Positions 42,707 through 53,250 of a DNA stretch of 64,000 nucleotides are shown here, piece by piece; positions within the stretch are counted from its first letter, which is position 1; every line of letters starts with the position of its first letter. Under the pieces are notes generated by a model that saw nothing but the letters and a program-made list of their open reading frames with translations, ran no database searches and was not told the DNA's origin. Position numbers and translations under genes: made by a program. Where the stretch lies: assembly GCA_963978545.1 (NCBI GenBank), contig OZ021732.1:29356123-29420122 (forward strand). Direction: 5' to 3'. The DNA comes from Linyphia triangularis (lineage: Eukaryota > Arthropoda > Arachnida > Araneae > Linyphiidae).

Positions 42707-44122
42707 TTAGTTTAACTGCTGAGGTTCGGACGAGGGTCTGTCCCCTCTCCTGTCCAATTCAGGGCAATCACGTCTGAAATGTCCTTCCCGGTTGCAGAGC
42801 CAACAAACCACTCTAGTTTTTCGATCCCTTGAGCCAGGAATATTTCTCATAATTCGCTCCATCTTGTTTTCCAGTTCTTGAAACTTCTTCGTGAAAAGTT
42901 CAGAGGAATCGTCTGCCAATGTTCCACGTACGAAACGCCGGTCTTTTCTAGAAGCTTGCTGTGCGGCTTCTACTCTCATGGCATAGACGAGGGTGGACTT
43001 CAGATCTTTGCTGTCTGACATCCTGGTAGCTTGCTGTATGTCGGGATCTTTGATGGCATCCACGAAATACTGAAGAGACAGGTTATCTCGTACGTCCGAG
43101 GGACAGTCTGGGAAAGCGAGGAGCGACAGTCTTTCTATATCCGATGCCAATTCTTGAAGAGTTTCATTGGCCTTCTGCTGTCTCACTTTCAATTGCAGTC
43201 TGTTGTAATCCTTTAGATGCTGCTCCCCAAACCTTAACTCCAACGCATTTGCCAGCGCCACGAATTCTCCCCGCTTCTCTTCAGGTAGTGTCTGTAAAAT
43301 GTCAGCAGCTTCACCTCGAAGAGATGCTGCGAGATGGAATGCCTTCGAAGTATCGTCCCAACCATTCGCAGAAGCAATAATTTCAAACTGCGTTTGATAA
43401 ACGCGCCAGGAAGACTTTCCATCAAAAGTGGCCACTTTGATGTTGGAACGTGGTGCTAAAACTGCAGTGGAAACCTCCTCCCAGTTCGGTGATGCAGCTG
43501 CCACAGTACCGCGAATTTCCAGTTTCCGAAGTTTCTCTTCCATAGCGTCAATAAACCTTCCCTGCTCTTTTTTCAGGGTGGAAACTTCTTCTTTCATTTC
43601 ATTTCTAGCAGTCGTGATTTCTCTTTCTATGGTAGATACCTTTTCTTCCATTTCATCCCTTACAGCAATGAGAACGTCTTCTTTCACGGAATGCAGGACC
43701 GATGATGTTGTCTCCATAATGGTAGATTCTACCATTGACGCTAGCTCCGTTTTCATTTCTTTCCTGATCTTGATTACGGCTGCGGATGTGGACTCGCACT
43801 TATCGGCCAAAGCTTTCATGTCAGATGACGTTGCGTTTTGCAAAGCTTTAAAATCTGATGATGTCGCTTCTTGTAAAGCTTTAATGTCTGATGATGTTGC
43901 TTCTTGACTGGCGGCAATGGCGGCGGCGAGTTCGGCATTTGTCATTTCTTGACGGGCTTGACCAGCGGCGATTGTAGCGGTGAGTTCGGCATTTGTCGTT
44001 TCTTGACGGGCTTGACCAGCGGCGATTGTAGCGGCGGTTGATTCTTGTCCGGCTTTTATTCCAGCAATCATTTCCATTAATTTTTTCATTTGGTCTTCCA
44101 TCATTCCTCTAGTTGTCGGCAT
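42707..44122 (-). CDS. gag: Gag (Gypsy copy A)
   Basis: 471 codons from an ATG 32 bases after the 5' LTR. Residues about 20-75 contain an 18-residue repeat (IAAGQARQETTNAEL-type, 54-bp units). Residues about 70-105 contain three 11-residue repeats (ALQEATSSDIK-type). A long coiled coil continues to about residue 205. The capsid-like core spans about 230-390 (LELRFGEQHLKDYNRLQLKVR). A CCHC knuckle CWLCNREGHFRRDC sits at about 440-453. It would form the virus-like particle and bind the genome RNA. Confidence 0.9.
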   Translation of the reverse strand: MPTTRGMMEDQMKKLMEMIAGIKAGQESTAATIAAGQARQETTNAELTATIAAGQARQEMTNAELAAAIAASQEATSSDIKALQEATSSDFKALQNATSSDMKALADKCESTSAAVIKIRKEMKTELASMVESTIMETTSSVLHSVKEDVLIAVRDEMEEKVSTIEREITTARNEMKEEVSTLKKEQGRFIDAMEEKLRKLEIRGTVAAASPNWEEVSTAVLAPRSNIKVATFDGKSSWRVYQTQFEIIASANGWDDTSKAFHLAASLRGEAADILQTLPEEKRGEFVALANALELRFGEQHLKDYNRLQLKVRQQKANETLQELASDIERLSLLAFPDCPSDVRDNLSLQYFVDAIKDPDIQQATRMSDSKDLKSTLVYAMRVEAAQQASRKDRRFVRGTLADDSSELFTKKFQELENKMERIMRNIPGSRDRKTRVVCWLCNREGHFRRDCPELDRRGDRPSSEPQQLN

Positions 44123-44136
44123 TCAAAATTACGAGA

Positions 44137-44153
44137 CCCCACTTCTGACACCA
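44137..44153 (-). promoter_or_regulatory. Primer binding site, tRNA-Leu (Gypsy copy A)
   Basis: The minus strand reads TGGTGTCAGAAGTGGGG, one base from the LTR. It matches the complement of the 3' end of an arthropod tRNA-Leu(CAG/CAA)-type molecule (...CCCACTTCTGACACCA). Confidence 0.75.
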
Positions 44154-44154
44154 C

Positions 44155-44285
44155 TGTTACTAATTTTTCCACTGAGGCAATGATGGCACAGTTTTCACGG
44201 TGTATAAATATTTATTCTCTCTTCAGAAAACTCACAAAATTTATTCACAGGCAACAGTTTAATTACTCTCAAGCTTCAACACAAG
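44155..44285 (-). repeat. 5' LTR of Gypsy copy A, gag-proximal piece
   Basis: 131 bases matching 38593-38723 of the 3' LTR with one clear difference. It ends in ACAAG (44281-44285), the left target duplication of the BEL/Pao element. Confidence 0.92.
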
Positions 44286-44551
44286 TGTAGGATCTCACTT
44301 GGATCCTTTTTCAGGTTCAAATTATGGAAGGTAACAAACGCCAGCACACTTAAGAAACGAGAGCAAAATCCTTCACGTCTTTCTTTAATTACAAAAAGTT
44401 TAGAACTAGAACAAGAACATATATAAAATAACCGTTTTTACATTCTAAAAAAAAGATTATCGTCTGCACTTTTTCAGTTCGTAACAGAATTCAGAACAAG
44501 CCGAATAGTACAAAAGTCAATTCTTATAAGCAACTCCATGATGACGTAACA
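44286..44551 (-). repeat. 3' LTR of BEL/Pao element
   Basis: 266 bases, TGTTACG...CCTACA on the element's strand; no differences from the other LTR were seen. Confidence 0.93.
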
Positions 44552-44570
44552 TACTCCCACCTTTTTTGAG
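44552..44570 (-). promoter_or_regulatory. Polypurine tract (BEL/Pao)
   Basis: On the minus strand CTCAAAAAAGGTGGGAGTA abuts the 3' LTR. Confidence 0.75.
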
Positions 44571-44577
44571 TATTTAT

Positions 44578-47500
44578 TTACTCAAAAAACAAAGTCACAT
44601 TGAGCAAGTCCAGTCTCTTCGGGGGTTTCACCTTTCTCCCATATCTTGAAATCCCGTAGATATCGTCAGCCGAAGCATCAGGAATTGACTCGGCATTCAC
44701 AGGACCTTGAACTGGATCATCAGTAACGTCTGGTACATCAGAAGGGGTAGTGACCGCCACAGGAATATCTTCAGACTGTTCCTCTAAGGGAAATACTCGT
44801 TGGATAGGACGAATTATTATTGAGTTACCACATTTGAGTCGTAAAGAACGAATTTTCCCATCTCTACCTGGGATCAATTCCAATACCTTGGCTAGAGGCC
44901 AATATAAACGCTTCTTGTTAGGATTCTCAATGAGCACAACTTCTCCAACAGTAAAGAAACGAGATGATGGTTTTTGACTTTTTTCTACTAACAAACCTAA
45001 ATACTCTTTTCGGAACCTGCTCCTTAAATCCTTAAGAAGTTTAGACCGAAACTTCACTCGTTTTTGAAACTTGGCAAAATCACTTAAATCTAAGTCAGTG
45101 ACATCAAGAGAAGAATTACTCATCAAAAACATTGCTGGCGTAATTGCCACAAGATCCTCGGAATCCTCTGAAATGTAAGTTAATGGGCGAGAGTTTATGA
45201 TAGACTCACAGTCACATAAAACAGTTAGAAGCTCTTCATACGACAAAATCGCGTTTCCTAAAGTACGCTTTAAGAGATCTTTAACCACTCTTATAAGTCT
45301 CTCCCACCATCCCCCCCACCATGCAGCGGTGGGTGGGATGAACTTCCACTTTATTTGTTGAATTTCTGTCTCCCGCTCTATACTCTCCCAATCAAGATTT
45401 TTGAATTCAGCTACAGCACCCCTAAAGTTAGTACCATTGTCTGAATACACTATTTTAGGTCTTCCTCTGCGTGCGATAAAGCGTCGAAATGAAAGCAGAA
45501 AGTTCTCTGTTGACAACGAAGTTATGAGCTCCAAGTGCACTGCTCTGAAGACTGCACAGGTATAGAGAACAATCCAGACTTTTTCACCATTCTGGAGGAA
45601 GAGAGGGCCGGCCAGATCAACACCTAACACCTCAAAAACATTAGTATCCCTAACTCGGTCAGGAGGCAGAGCTACTGGTTCAGTAACAGCTGGTTTTGCA
45701 CTGTACCTTCGACACCTCACACACTTCCTAACGATATTTCGGACAGTTTTTCTAGCTTTTAGAATCCAATATTTCTCTCTGATAATTGAGAGAAGTATTT
45801 GAGTACCAGCATGACAATTTGTATGGTGTAAGTATTGGATCAACCTCACAGTCAAGGTACAGTTTTCTGGAAGGAGGATAGGTGACAAAAAACAATGGTC
45901 ATCTTTACGCTCAGTTATTCTGGTCTTAACACGCAGCAATCCCTCATCATCCTTAAATACGTTAATTATTGGTACACAATTTGGATCAGGGAAGAATTTT
46001 GATTGTTCCGAGCGAATAAGAACCTTTTCGGCTCTTTCAATTTCAGTACACGAGAGTTTTCCCATCGCTCTATTTTCAGGAGTTTTACGACAGTTATCAA
46101 GAAATCTCTTGATCCATGCAGTCAACCTGATAATAAAGTGGTAATTCGAAAACTTATTTGAATACCATTCCTCATTGTTTACATTAATGTGACACAATTT
46201 AACTTTCCTCCTTTCAGAATCGACCTCTTTCACTGCACAATTGATCTCAGTTGTAGGCCAATTTTTAGAATCCTCAATTAGCCATGCTGGGCCTTCACAC
46301 CATTTTGAATCCAACAGATATCTGGGTGAACAGCCACGAGAAAGAACATCTGCTGGATTCAAGTGACCTGGAACGTGTCTCCAGTTTTCAGAAGGAGTAA
46401 TTTCTCCTATTTCTCTTACTCTATTTGCCACAAAAATTGACCATTCCCCATAATGTTTTATCCAGTATAAAGCTACCATAGAATCCGTCCAAAAGGTAGT
46501 GGTCAAATCAGGCAGATCCAATGCCTTCTGAATGGATTTGGCCAATCTGGCACCCACGCAACAAGCCAAGAGTTCTAACCTAGGTATTGATACAGTTTTG
46601 GATGGAGCAACCCTAGCCTTTGCTCTAATTAGATGTAATTTAATTCCGAAAGGTGTTTTTGATCTTAAGAAAACGCAAGCCGCGAAAGCAGTTTTGGAAG
46701 CATCTACGAAAACGTGCATGTCTGATGAGGAATTAGCCTCACAATATCTGGGGATTTCTAAGCCCTCTAACAAGGAAATATCAGTGAACCATTTATTAAA
46801 TTTGTTATATAAATCTGGAGGTAAGGGATCATCCCATGATAATTTTAGTTTCCATGTTTCTTGCAACCAAACTTTAGGCTGCAATGTAGCTGCTGTTAAT
46901 ATGCCAATAGGATCAAAGATTCTCTGAATGGCAGATAACATCGACCGTTTAGTCAATTGTTCAGTTTTTCCTAACTGTTCCTTATCGATGAAACACCTAA
47001 GAGTATCCCTGTCTAAATTCCATACAACTCCTAATACATTTGTATCACCTTCAGATTTAGTTACGCCCTGCCCTTTAACATTGCTTTCCCATGCTCTGAG
47101 GTTAAAACACCCCATTTTCATAATTTCTTCAGACTTGGAAATAAATGGATGTACTTCCTGGGCGTGGAATACACCGGTAACACAATTGTCTACGTAGAAG
47201 AAATGACGCAGTTTATTAACCAAATCTCGATATTGTGGGGGACTATGCTCTAACAAATGCTTTATTGAGGCTGCTAATAGAAATGGGCTTGAGCAGACAC
47301 CGAACACCACGCGACAATGACGATAAATTATTTCTTCACTTTCATGGGGATAGAAAAACCTTAAAAAGTCTTTATGTTTGGGGGTTATACTTAATTGCAG
47401 AAAAGCTTTCTCAATATCTCCTGATATGCCAATAGGGTACACACGAAATCTATCTAAGATATCCGGTATCAGTTCAATTAAATTTGGACCTCTATGAAGG

Positions 47501-49881
47501 CAATCATTAAGAGAAGGTTTACTTCTTTCCCTGGCAGATGCATCAAACACGGGGTGGATCTTAGTAGTTTTAGAAGGTGTATACACTGGTCTATGGGGCA
47601 TGTAATAACCATCATTTTTAATTTCATTATCTGGGACCTTTTCAATGATTTTTAACCTCTCCCATTCTTTAAATACAGCAACATAGGATTCAAGACAGTC
47701 CTTATCAATTATACCTTGACACATTCGTTTGTGTCTTTTCAATGTTAAACTTTTATTACTTGGTAATTTGCTTTCAGTTTTAAATGGCAAGGACCATTCA
47801 TATCTACCATCTGGAAGCACATTTAAATTATTCTCAAATTGCTCGATTGCTTTTGCATAACGCATGTTTCCTTTTAAATTCTCCACTGGATCTCGAATAC
47901 CTATTGTTTCCAGATCCCACAATTCTTTGATATTAAAAGTGGACAATTGTGTGGATAACATACTTACCACTGGTTTTGACAATTGTCTTTCACTTATAGC
48001 AGGCACTGACATTACAACATGTTCCCTAAAATTTTCTTTAATTTTACCCATTAAAGTATATCCTAACTTGGTTTCAACAGCCGTTAAACCACATTCGAGT
48101 GTAATGCTCATACCCGTTAAGATTAACCCAATAGAATCGGCTCCCATTAGTAAATCGATTTCATAATGTGACGAATAAATATCAGGTACATCAATATATT
48201 TTTCTTTTAGTTCTGATAGTACCAATATATTCCTAACCTTAGGTAGACACCCACAAATTTTATTCTCTGAAAGAACTGGAATTTTACAAGAAAAGTCACC
48301 CTTTAAACTACTTATTTCAACATTATAGAGGGAATGTTGCTTGGGACCCGTCTGCTTCCCCCCAAACAAACCGTGTAACATGATTTGTTTTGCTACAGGT
48401 GTCAAGTTCAATTTTTCGATTGCCCGTTGAGTAATGTAGGAATTTTCACTACCGCTGTCCAGAAGGCAGCGCAAAACCAGCTCTTTATTTTTATGACTAA
48501 TTTTAATCATAATTGTTTGTAAATATATATTGGATACTTCTGACTGATTAGAAAGCGTATTGCCTATAACTGTGATACTAGGATCAGATTCTACTTTAAT
48601 GTCTTCAACTTTAATGTCCTCTTTTTTGGGACACATTAAACTTTGATGGGATTTGTCATCGCAAAAACCGCATTTAATGAATTTATTTCGACAAAATCGT
48701 GCCGAATGGTTTAATTTAAAACATTTAAAACAAGCTTTATTTTTTATAAGAATACTCTTCTTATCCTTTAAAGACATTTTCTGCGCCAAAAAACAGTCAG
48801 AACTAAAGTGATTTTGTTTTGAACAAAATATACATTTAAATTTGGCTGGCCCCTCTTCCTTACCTGCATTAATCAAGACTGCATTTGTGGGCAAAGATGG
48901 CTCCTTATCCCTGCGGTTTGGTAAATTCTTCTGTGGCACTCCAAGTCCCGAGCGAGCAAGTATGATCATCTCCTCACTTTGCACCTCCGAGAGAAGGAAG
49001 GACATTAATCTTTCCAAAGAACGCACGCTTGCGTCAGCTGTTCCACTGGATGCCTCATCAATGGATCGACTCCTTTCCCAGGCACGCAGCACCTGTTCCG
49101 GAAGGCAGGACTCTACCAGGGGTTCCAGAAAATTGGCAAACTTTTCTTTCGTGCGCCCCAAACTTTCCAAAGCAAGTAGCTTACTCTCAAGTAAGTCATA
49201 CAGTTCAGATAGGTCAACTTTTCCTTTGCCGGATGCGTTTTTCATAACCAGGCTTAGAAGGTCCCGTACATAAATTTGAACGAGTAATTCATCACGACCA
49301 AATCTATCCTTCAGTTGAACGATAACTTTTGAATAGTTTTCTCTCGTGGGCGGGTAGCTTTCTACCAGCCTCGCCGCTTTAGATTTTGGCACTACACTTT
49401 GTAACAAATACTGGAATTTATCTTCATCCGGAATATTGTCATCGCTATGAATTTTGCTAAATTGCGACCAAAAGGCTAGAAAATCCTTCGGCTCACCTGT
49501 AAATCTTTTCAACTCCAAACGGGGTAACTTAAATTTACGTTTTTCTTCCATCGCGTTAGCACTTTTCGATGCGTCAATATTCATGTTAATTTTTAATTCC
49601 AGCTGTGTCGAGACCGCACAAAATCTGTCCCTGTAGGTTTCCGCTTTTGCAAAATCTTCATCGTAATTCGTCGCCAAATCTTCATCATCCAAGAGAGCTT
49701 GTGCAATGTTCTCCTGTACGGCTTCCAGGCGAGAAAATTTATCCAATAATTGTTTTTGCAAAAGACATAGTTGGTTTACCGTAGTTTCATCATTTCGTAA
49801 AACCTCTTCAACATTATTGGCACACACCGTGAATGATTGTCTCAAAGCTTTGCGTTTCGTGTTTTCTCCTTCCATAGTCAA
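44578..49881 (-). CDS. gag-pol: Gag-Pol polyprotein, BEL/Pao type
   Basis: 1767 codons in one frame. Gag (DUF1759-like) spans about 100-330, with RFTGEPKDFLAFWSQF at 127-142. Three zinc-knuckle-like Cys/His clusters lie at 350-363, 384-397 and 404-417. The protease (DUF1758-like) active site is Asp475 in LLDSGSENSYI. RT has its first catalytic Asp822 (SGDIEKAFLQL) and the BEL-type FYVDN box at 895-899. RNase H residues are Asp1060, Glu1103, Asp1133 and Asp1178. Integrase has a zinc site ending Cys1387/Cys1390 and a triad of Asp1422, Asp1481 and Glu1527 (WWGGWWERL). A DUF5641-type tail (about 1600-1700) follows. All catalytic residues are present. The single frame means protease must process one polyprotein. 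Confidence 0.96.
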   Translation of the reverse strand: MTMEGENTKRKALRQSFTVCANNVEEVLRNDETTVNQLCLLQKQLLDKFSRLEAVQENIAQALLDDEDLATNYDEDFAKAETYRDRFCAVSTQLELKINMNIDASKSANAMEEKRKFKLPRLELKRFTGEPKDFLAFWSQFSKIHSDDNIPDEDKFQYLLQSVVPKSKAARLVESYPPTRENYSKVIVQLKDRFGRDELLVQIYVRDLLSLVMKNASGKGKVDLSELYDLLESKLLALESLGRTKEKFANFLEPLVESCLPEQVLRAWERSRSIDEASSGTADASVRSLERLMSFLLSEVQSEEMIILARSGLGVPQKNLPNRRDKEPSLPTNAVLINAGKEEGPAKFKCIFCSKQNHFSSDCFLAQKMSLKDKKSILIKNKACFKCFKLNHSARFCRNKFIKCGFCDDKSHQSLMCPKKEDIKVEDIKVESDPSITVIGNTLSNQSEVSNIYLQTIMIKISHKNKELVLRCLLDSGSENSYITQRAIEKLNLTPVAKQIMLHGLFGGKQTGPKQHSLYNVEISSLKGDFSCKIPVLSENKICGCLPKVRNILVLSELKEKYIDVPDIYSSHYEIDLLMGADSIGLILTGMSITLECGLTAVETKLGYTLMGKIKENFREHVVMSVPAISERQLSKPVVSMLSTQLSTFNIKELWDLETIGIRDPVENLKGNMRYAKAIEQFENNLNVLPDGRYEWSLPFKTESKLPSNKSLTLKRHKRMCQGIIDKDCLESYVAVFKEWERLKIIEKVPDNEIKNDGYYMPHRPVYTPSKTTKIHPVFDASARERSKPSLNDCLHRGPNLIELIPDILDRFRVYPIGISGDIEKAFLQLSITPKHKDFLRFFYPHESEEIIYRHCRVVFGVCSSPFLLAASIKHLLEHSPPQYRDLVNKLRHFFYVDNCVTGVFHAQEVHPFISKSEEIMKMGCFNLRAWESNVKGQGVTKSEGDTNVLGVVWNLDRDTLRCFIDKEQLGKTEQLTKRSMLSAIQRIFDPIGILTAATLQPKVWLQETWKLKLSWDDPLPPDLYNKFNKWFTDISLLEGLEIPRYCEANSSSDMHVFVDASKTAFAACVFLRSKTPFGIKLHLIRAKARVAPSKTVSIPRLELLACCVGARLAKSIQKALDLPDLTTTFWTDSMVALYWIKHYGEWSIFVANRVREIGEITPSENWRHVPGHLNPADVLSRGCSPRYLLDSKWCEGPAWLIEDSKNWPTTEINCAVKEVDSERRKVKLCHINVNNEEWYSNKFSNYHFIIRLTAWIKRFLDNCRKTPENRAMGKLSCTEIERAEKVLIRSEQSKFFPDPNCVPIINVFKDDEGLLRVKTRITERKDDHCFLSPILLPENCTLTVRLIQYLHHTNCHAGTQILLSIIREKYWILKARKTVRNIVRKCVRCRRYSAKPAVTEPVALPPDRVRDTNVFEVLGVDLAGPLFLQNGEKVWIVLYTCAVFRAVHLELITSLSTENFLLSFRRFIARRGRPKIVYSDNGTNFRGAVAEFKNLDWESIERETEIQQIKWKFIPPTAAWWGGWWERLIRVVKDLLKRTLGNAILSYEELLTVLCDCESIINSRPLTYISEDSEDLVAITPAMFLMSNSSLDVTDLDLSDFAKFQKRVKFRSKLLKDLRSRFRKEYLGLLVEKSQKPSSRFFTVGEVVLIENPNKKRLYWPLAKVLELIPGRDGKIRSLRLKCGNSIIIRPIQRVFPLEEQSEDIPVAVTTPSDVPDVTDDPVQGPVNAESIPDASADDIYGISRYGRKVKPPKRLDLLNVTLFFE

Positions 49882-49900
49882 TCTTTAAATCGTTTTAAAG

Positions 49901-49919
49901 TCAAAAGTCGCGGACGCCA
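49901..49919 (-). promoter_or_regulatory. Primer binding site (BEL/Pao), tRNA not identified
   Basis: On the minus strand TGGCGTCCGCGACTTTTGA follows the 5' LTR by about ten bases. The TGG start and the position fit a tRNA primer site; I could not name the tRNA. Confidence 0.6.
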
Positions 49920-49929
49920 CAAAAATATA

Positions 49930-50195
49930 TGTAGGATCTCACTTGGATCCTTTTTCAGGTTCAAATTATGGAAGGTAACAAACGCCAGCACACTTAAGAA
50001 ACGAGAGCAAAATCCTTCACGTCTTTCTTTAATTACAAAAAGTTTAGAACTAGAACAAGAACATATATAAAATAACCGTTTTTACATTCTAAAAAAAAGA
50101 TTATCGTCTGCACTTTTTCAGTTCGTAACAGAATTCAGAACAAGCCGAATAGTACAAAAGTCAATTCTTATAAGCAACTCCATGATGACGTAACA
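49930..50195 (-). repeat. 5' LTR of BEL/Pao element
   Basis: 266 bases, matching 44286-44551 at every position compared. Confidence 0.93.
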
Positions 50196-50200
50196 ACAAG

Positions 50201-50531
50201 CTTCAACAAAAATAACTTCGAATTCAGCGATTATACAAGCTCACTCCAATAGGTAAACAAAGCGATCAGCTTTCAACGAAGTCCCGAAGTCAATCTGAAA
50301 ACTTTCCCGTTCTCCAGTCCTTTATATACAAGCGCGTGAGACATTCTCGAAATTTCCAGCCAATTTATCGGAAACGAAATATCTCGAAACTTCTCGATTA
50401 CTTTAGGTGTTGCCACCTTTTTCTAACTTGTATAATCGCTATTAATTACTAAATAAAATAGGATAAAAATAAATTACAATAGAATTTCGAAATAATACGT
50501 CACTATTTACACTATATACAGACAATTTGTG

Positions 50532-50536
<5 letters not shown>
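50201..50536 (-). repeat. 5' LTR of Gypsy copy A, U3 piece
   Basis: 336 bases matching 38724-39059 with three visible differences. It carries the TATA box (50319-50328) and heat-shock element (50344-50356). It is now separated from gag by the BEL/Pao element. Confidence 0.92.

Positions 50537-50592
<56 letters not shown>
50537..50592. repeat. (TA)n, right flank of Gypsy copy A
   Basis: Continuation of the tract at 38493-38592 across the Gypsy insertion. Confidence 0.95.
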
Positions 50593-50594
<2 letters not shown>

Positions 50595-51843
50595 CTAACC
50601 ACCATCACACAAGCATTTAAAGAGCACACGAGAGCTCAATCGAACGGTTAAAAAACTCTTAAAACTTTGAATTGAAAACTTCGATTAAGTGAAACTTAAA
50701 TAGCTGGCGCATTAAGGAAAACTCTCAACTTTATATTACCGAATTTAACAAAAAGGTAGCTTTTTGAATAGACGCTTCATGCAATATTATCCAAGCAGTA
50801 TTGTTTTAAGTAAACAAGAATTTAAATTTAGAGATCAAAACGAGCGATTATGTTTTCTTTAATTAAAACTATACAGAATGATTTAATTAATTGTTCTTAT
50901 TTTAGAAAGTTATGTTATAAATATTATTATTTTGTACGAATTAAAAGGAAACTTCAATTTGAGTATTAAAGTATTTGCGTTTATTAATGATTGTGGCAAG
51001 TGTGTGTGTGGTTGGGAGGGAAGTCGCATATTTCTGGCTGCACTAACATTTGTGACCAAGTGCTGCCATAGTGGAAATCACTTTTCAATTCATTATTTGA
51101 TCTTTGAATTTTATTATTTCACTCAAACTGAATGAGTTCCACACGAACTGAGAGTTTCATTCTATAGATTGTGGATCGATTTCCAATACGAGAATTCAAT
51201 TGCTCATTGCCGAGCTAATAGAGTTGTTTTTCAGTATACGACGAAAATTTTAAATATATTTCGTATATATACTGTTTTGTACAACTCAAAGCTGTTAATA
51301 AATGTATGAAATAAAAGCCAAATTGCAGAAGAATTAATTTTCTATTTCACTGTATATTTAAAAAATGTATAATTTACCATAAACCTGTATAAATCATTGA
51401 ATAAATCACTAAATCTTAAATTAATGCGAAGATACCATGCATGTTTGGAAGTATATTAACCCACACACATAGGGGCGCCATCTGATAGGCCGTTTTCAAA
51501 TAAATTATCTATGACGTTGGACTTTTGTCGTTTATCTCTTAAAAATCCTCCAGAAATTTCTAGTACAGGCATTAAGCTGTAGATGGCAATGGCAAAGTTG
51601 TCAGTATCATCCAGCCATTCAGCATTCAGAACAGAAGAATGTAGTAATGTGGTCATTCTTCTTTTTGCAAATATGCTAGTTGTGTTGTGAAATCTGGCAA
51701 CTTGTGGACAAATATTTTAAATTCCTCGCGATAGAAACAAGTGAATGGCGTACGTGGTAACATGGTTGTAAAGTTTTAAATGGAGGAATAAGTGATAAAA
51801 TTAGCTACTTGTACTTTTAAATTCCTTTTTTGTTTCTTGTAAT
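50593..51843. other. Upstream region of the Bcl-2 family gene
   Basis: AT-rich. The final 400 bases (from about 51460, with GGGGCGCCATCTG) are less AT-rich and may hold the promoter and 5' UTR. No TATA box or splice acceptor could be assigned. Confidence 0.35.
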
Positions 51844-52338
51844 ATGGCCCCGAATTTATTAGTAAGAGCAGCTTTTGTACGTGGGGATTACGATAATCCA
51901 AGGCAGGTTCGTGATGATCTGGAATCAATTAGGACAGATTTTATTCTTCAGAATGTGTTTGCCCATCTTATAAAAAACGGAAGTGTTTTTGAAGCTATTC
52001 CTGCAGTAAATTACAAGGAAGAAAAAGTCTTCAGTGATACTAAAGAGATTGTGGACTCTTTTAGAACGAATTATCTGGCTACCATACAGGGGCTTTGTTC
52101 TCAAATTGAATTCACAAATGATACAATTGGCACTGTTTTGGCAGGAGTTGCAAATGAACTTTTTTGTGAAGGCATAACATGGAGTCGAATTGTTGCTTTA
52201 TTTGTTTATGTCGGTGTATTAACTGCGAGGTGCCTAGTGAAAAACAGTTCTGATGGTGCAGTTGATGTGATGTATGAATGTTTTTGCATATATGTGAAAG
52301 AAAATTTGATGGAGTGGGTGAATGATCATGGAGGTTGG
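51844..52338 (+). CDS. Bcl-2 family apoptosis regulator, exon 1
   Basis: 165 codons from ATGGCC to a phase-0 donor TGG|GTATGT. The BH1 region is at residues 103-128 (NELFCEGITWSRIVALF), where the family consensus has NWGR and this protein has TWSR, so the usual Gly is Ser while the key Arg is kept. BH2 starts at WVNDHGGW (158-165) and is completed by exon 2. A BH3-like helix probably lies around residues 67-90, but no strict LxxxGD core is visible, so pro- or anti-survival function cannot be assigned. The intron directly after the BH2 Trp is the conserved intron position of the family. The protein would act at mitochondrial or ER membranes. The start was chosen because no acceptor or upstream in-frame codons are seen. 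Confidence 0.85.
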
Positions 52339-53250
52339 GTATGTACAATTTTTTTGTGACTTCCTAATTGTTATTGGTTACTTTTTGCAATAGACAAACA
52401 AGTTTTAATATTGAACTTCGAGTTCTTATTGTCACTTAATATGTCTTGGTCATTATAAAGTTTGTAAAAATTACTTTTAAACAAAAGGGTCCCAATAATT
52501 CTAGGATCCTGAAGGTTGTCTTTTGGGTACCTTATTAGAAACGGGTAAATATAAAGAAATCATTATCAGTCAGCGTGAACAGAAAGTGTGCAAACAGCCA
52601 GTCTATGTGGGTTGAAATCCTCATGATTACAATTCCCCAACAGCTGAATTTCAAAAAAATATATTTTACATCTGCTGTGTTAACTAAGAATACCAATCAG
52701 TACATATCCACTATTCAGGATCTGGCTGTAGTTCAAAGTTTTTGCGACTACATTTCAAAAAACACTTATTAATCAAGAAAATTCCAAGTATCATTTAGTC
52801 TTGATAGTGTACCTTTATCTTATGCAACTACTCAATTTTATGTGGTATGGGTTCCTCTTTTTGATATTATTTTTTTTTTTCATATATGAGTGGTTTTGTA
52901 GAAGATTACTTGACTGTAAGACTGGCAACTTAGAAATTGCTGAATTTGCCAGTAGTCCATTTAAAATTTGTCAAATCTAAAGTTTAAGAAAATTACCAAA
53001 CAGAAAAATATATTGTTCAACACCAATTTCTGCATGTTTTTTAAATTGTATAGCATGCATGGTTGTTTGCGGTTGCAGCGTTACAGGGCTCTTCCTTCTC
53101 CCTCCTGCTGTGTGGTGGTTGCCCTTTTGCCTGTCTTCCAGTGATAAACAAACTACCAGAGTTGAATATGTGTTCTGACGAGACAAACCAAGACTTAAAC
53201 GGACTATTTTTAGTGTTTAGATGAAATAGTAATTTAAGAATTAAAAATAG

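Larger units (their letters stand above)
44286..50195 (-). mobile_element. BEL/Pao LTR retrotransposon, apparently intact
   Basis: 5910 bases flanked by ACAAG on both sides (44281-44285, 50196-50200), the 5-bp target size of BEL/Pao. The two 266-bp LTRs (44286-44551, 49930-50195) look identical on reading. One uninterrupted gag-pol frame lies between, with a purine tract at the 3' LTR and a TGG-starting primer site after the 5' LTR. This is the youngest insertion in the window and plausibly still competent. Confidence 0.94.

Noticed and set aside
46532..49273. Multiple + strand open frames, the largest 143 codons
   Set aside because: Antisense shadows of the BEL/Pao gag-pol frame.
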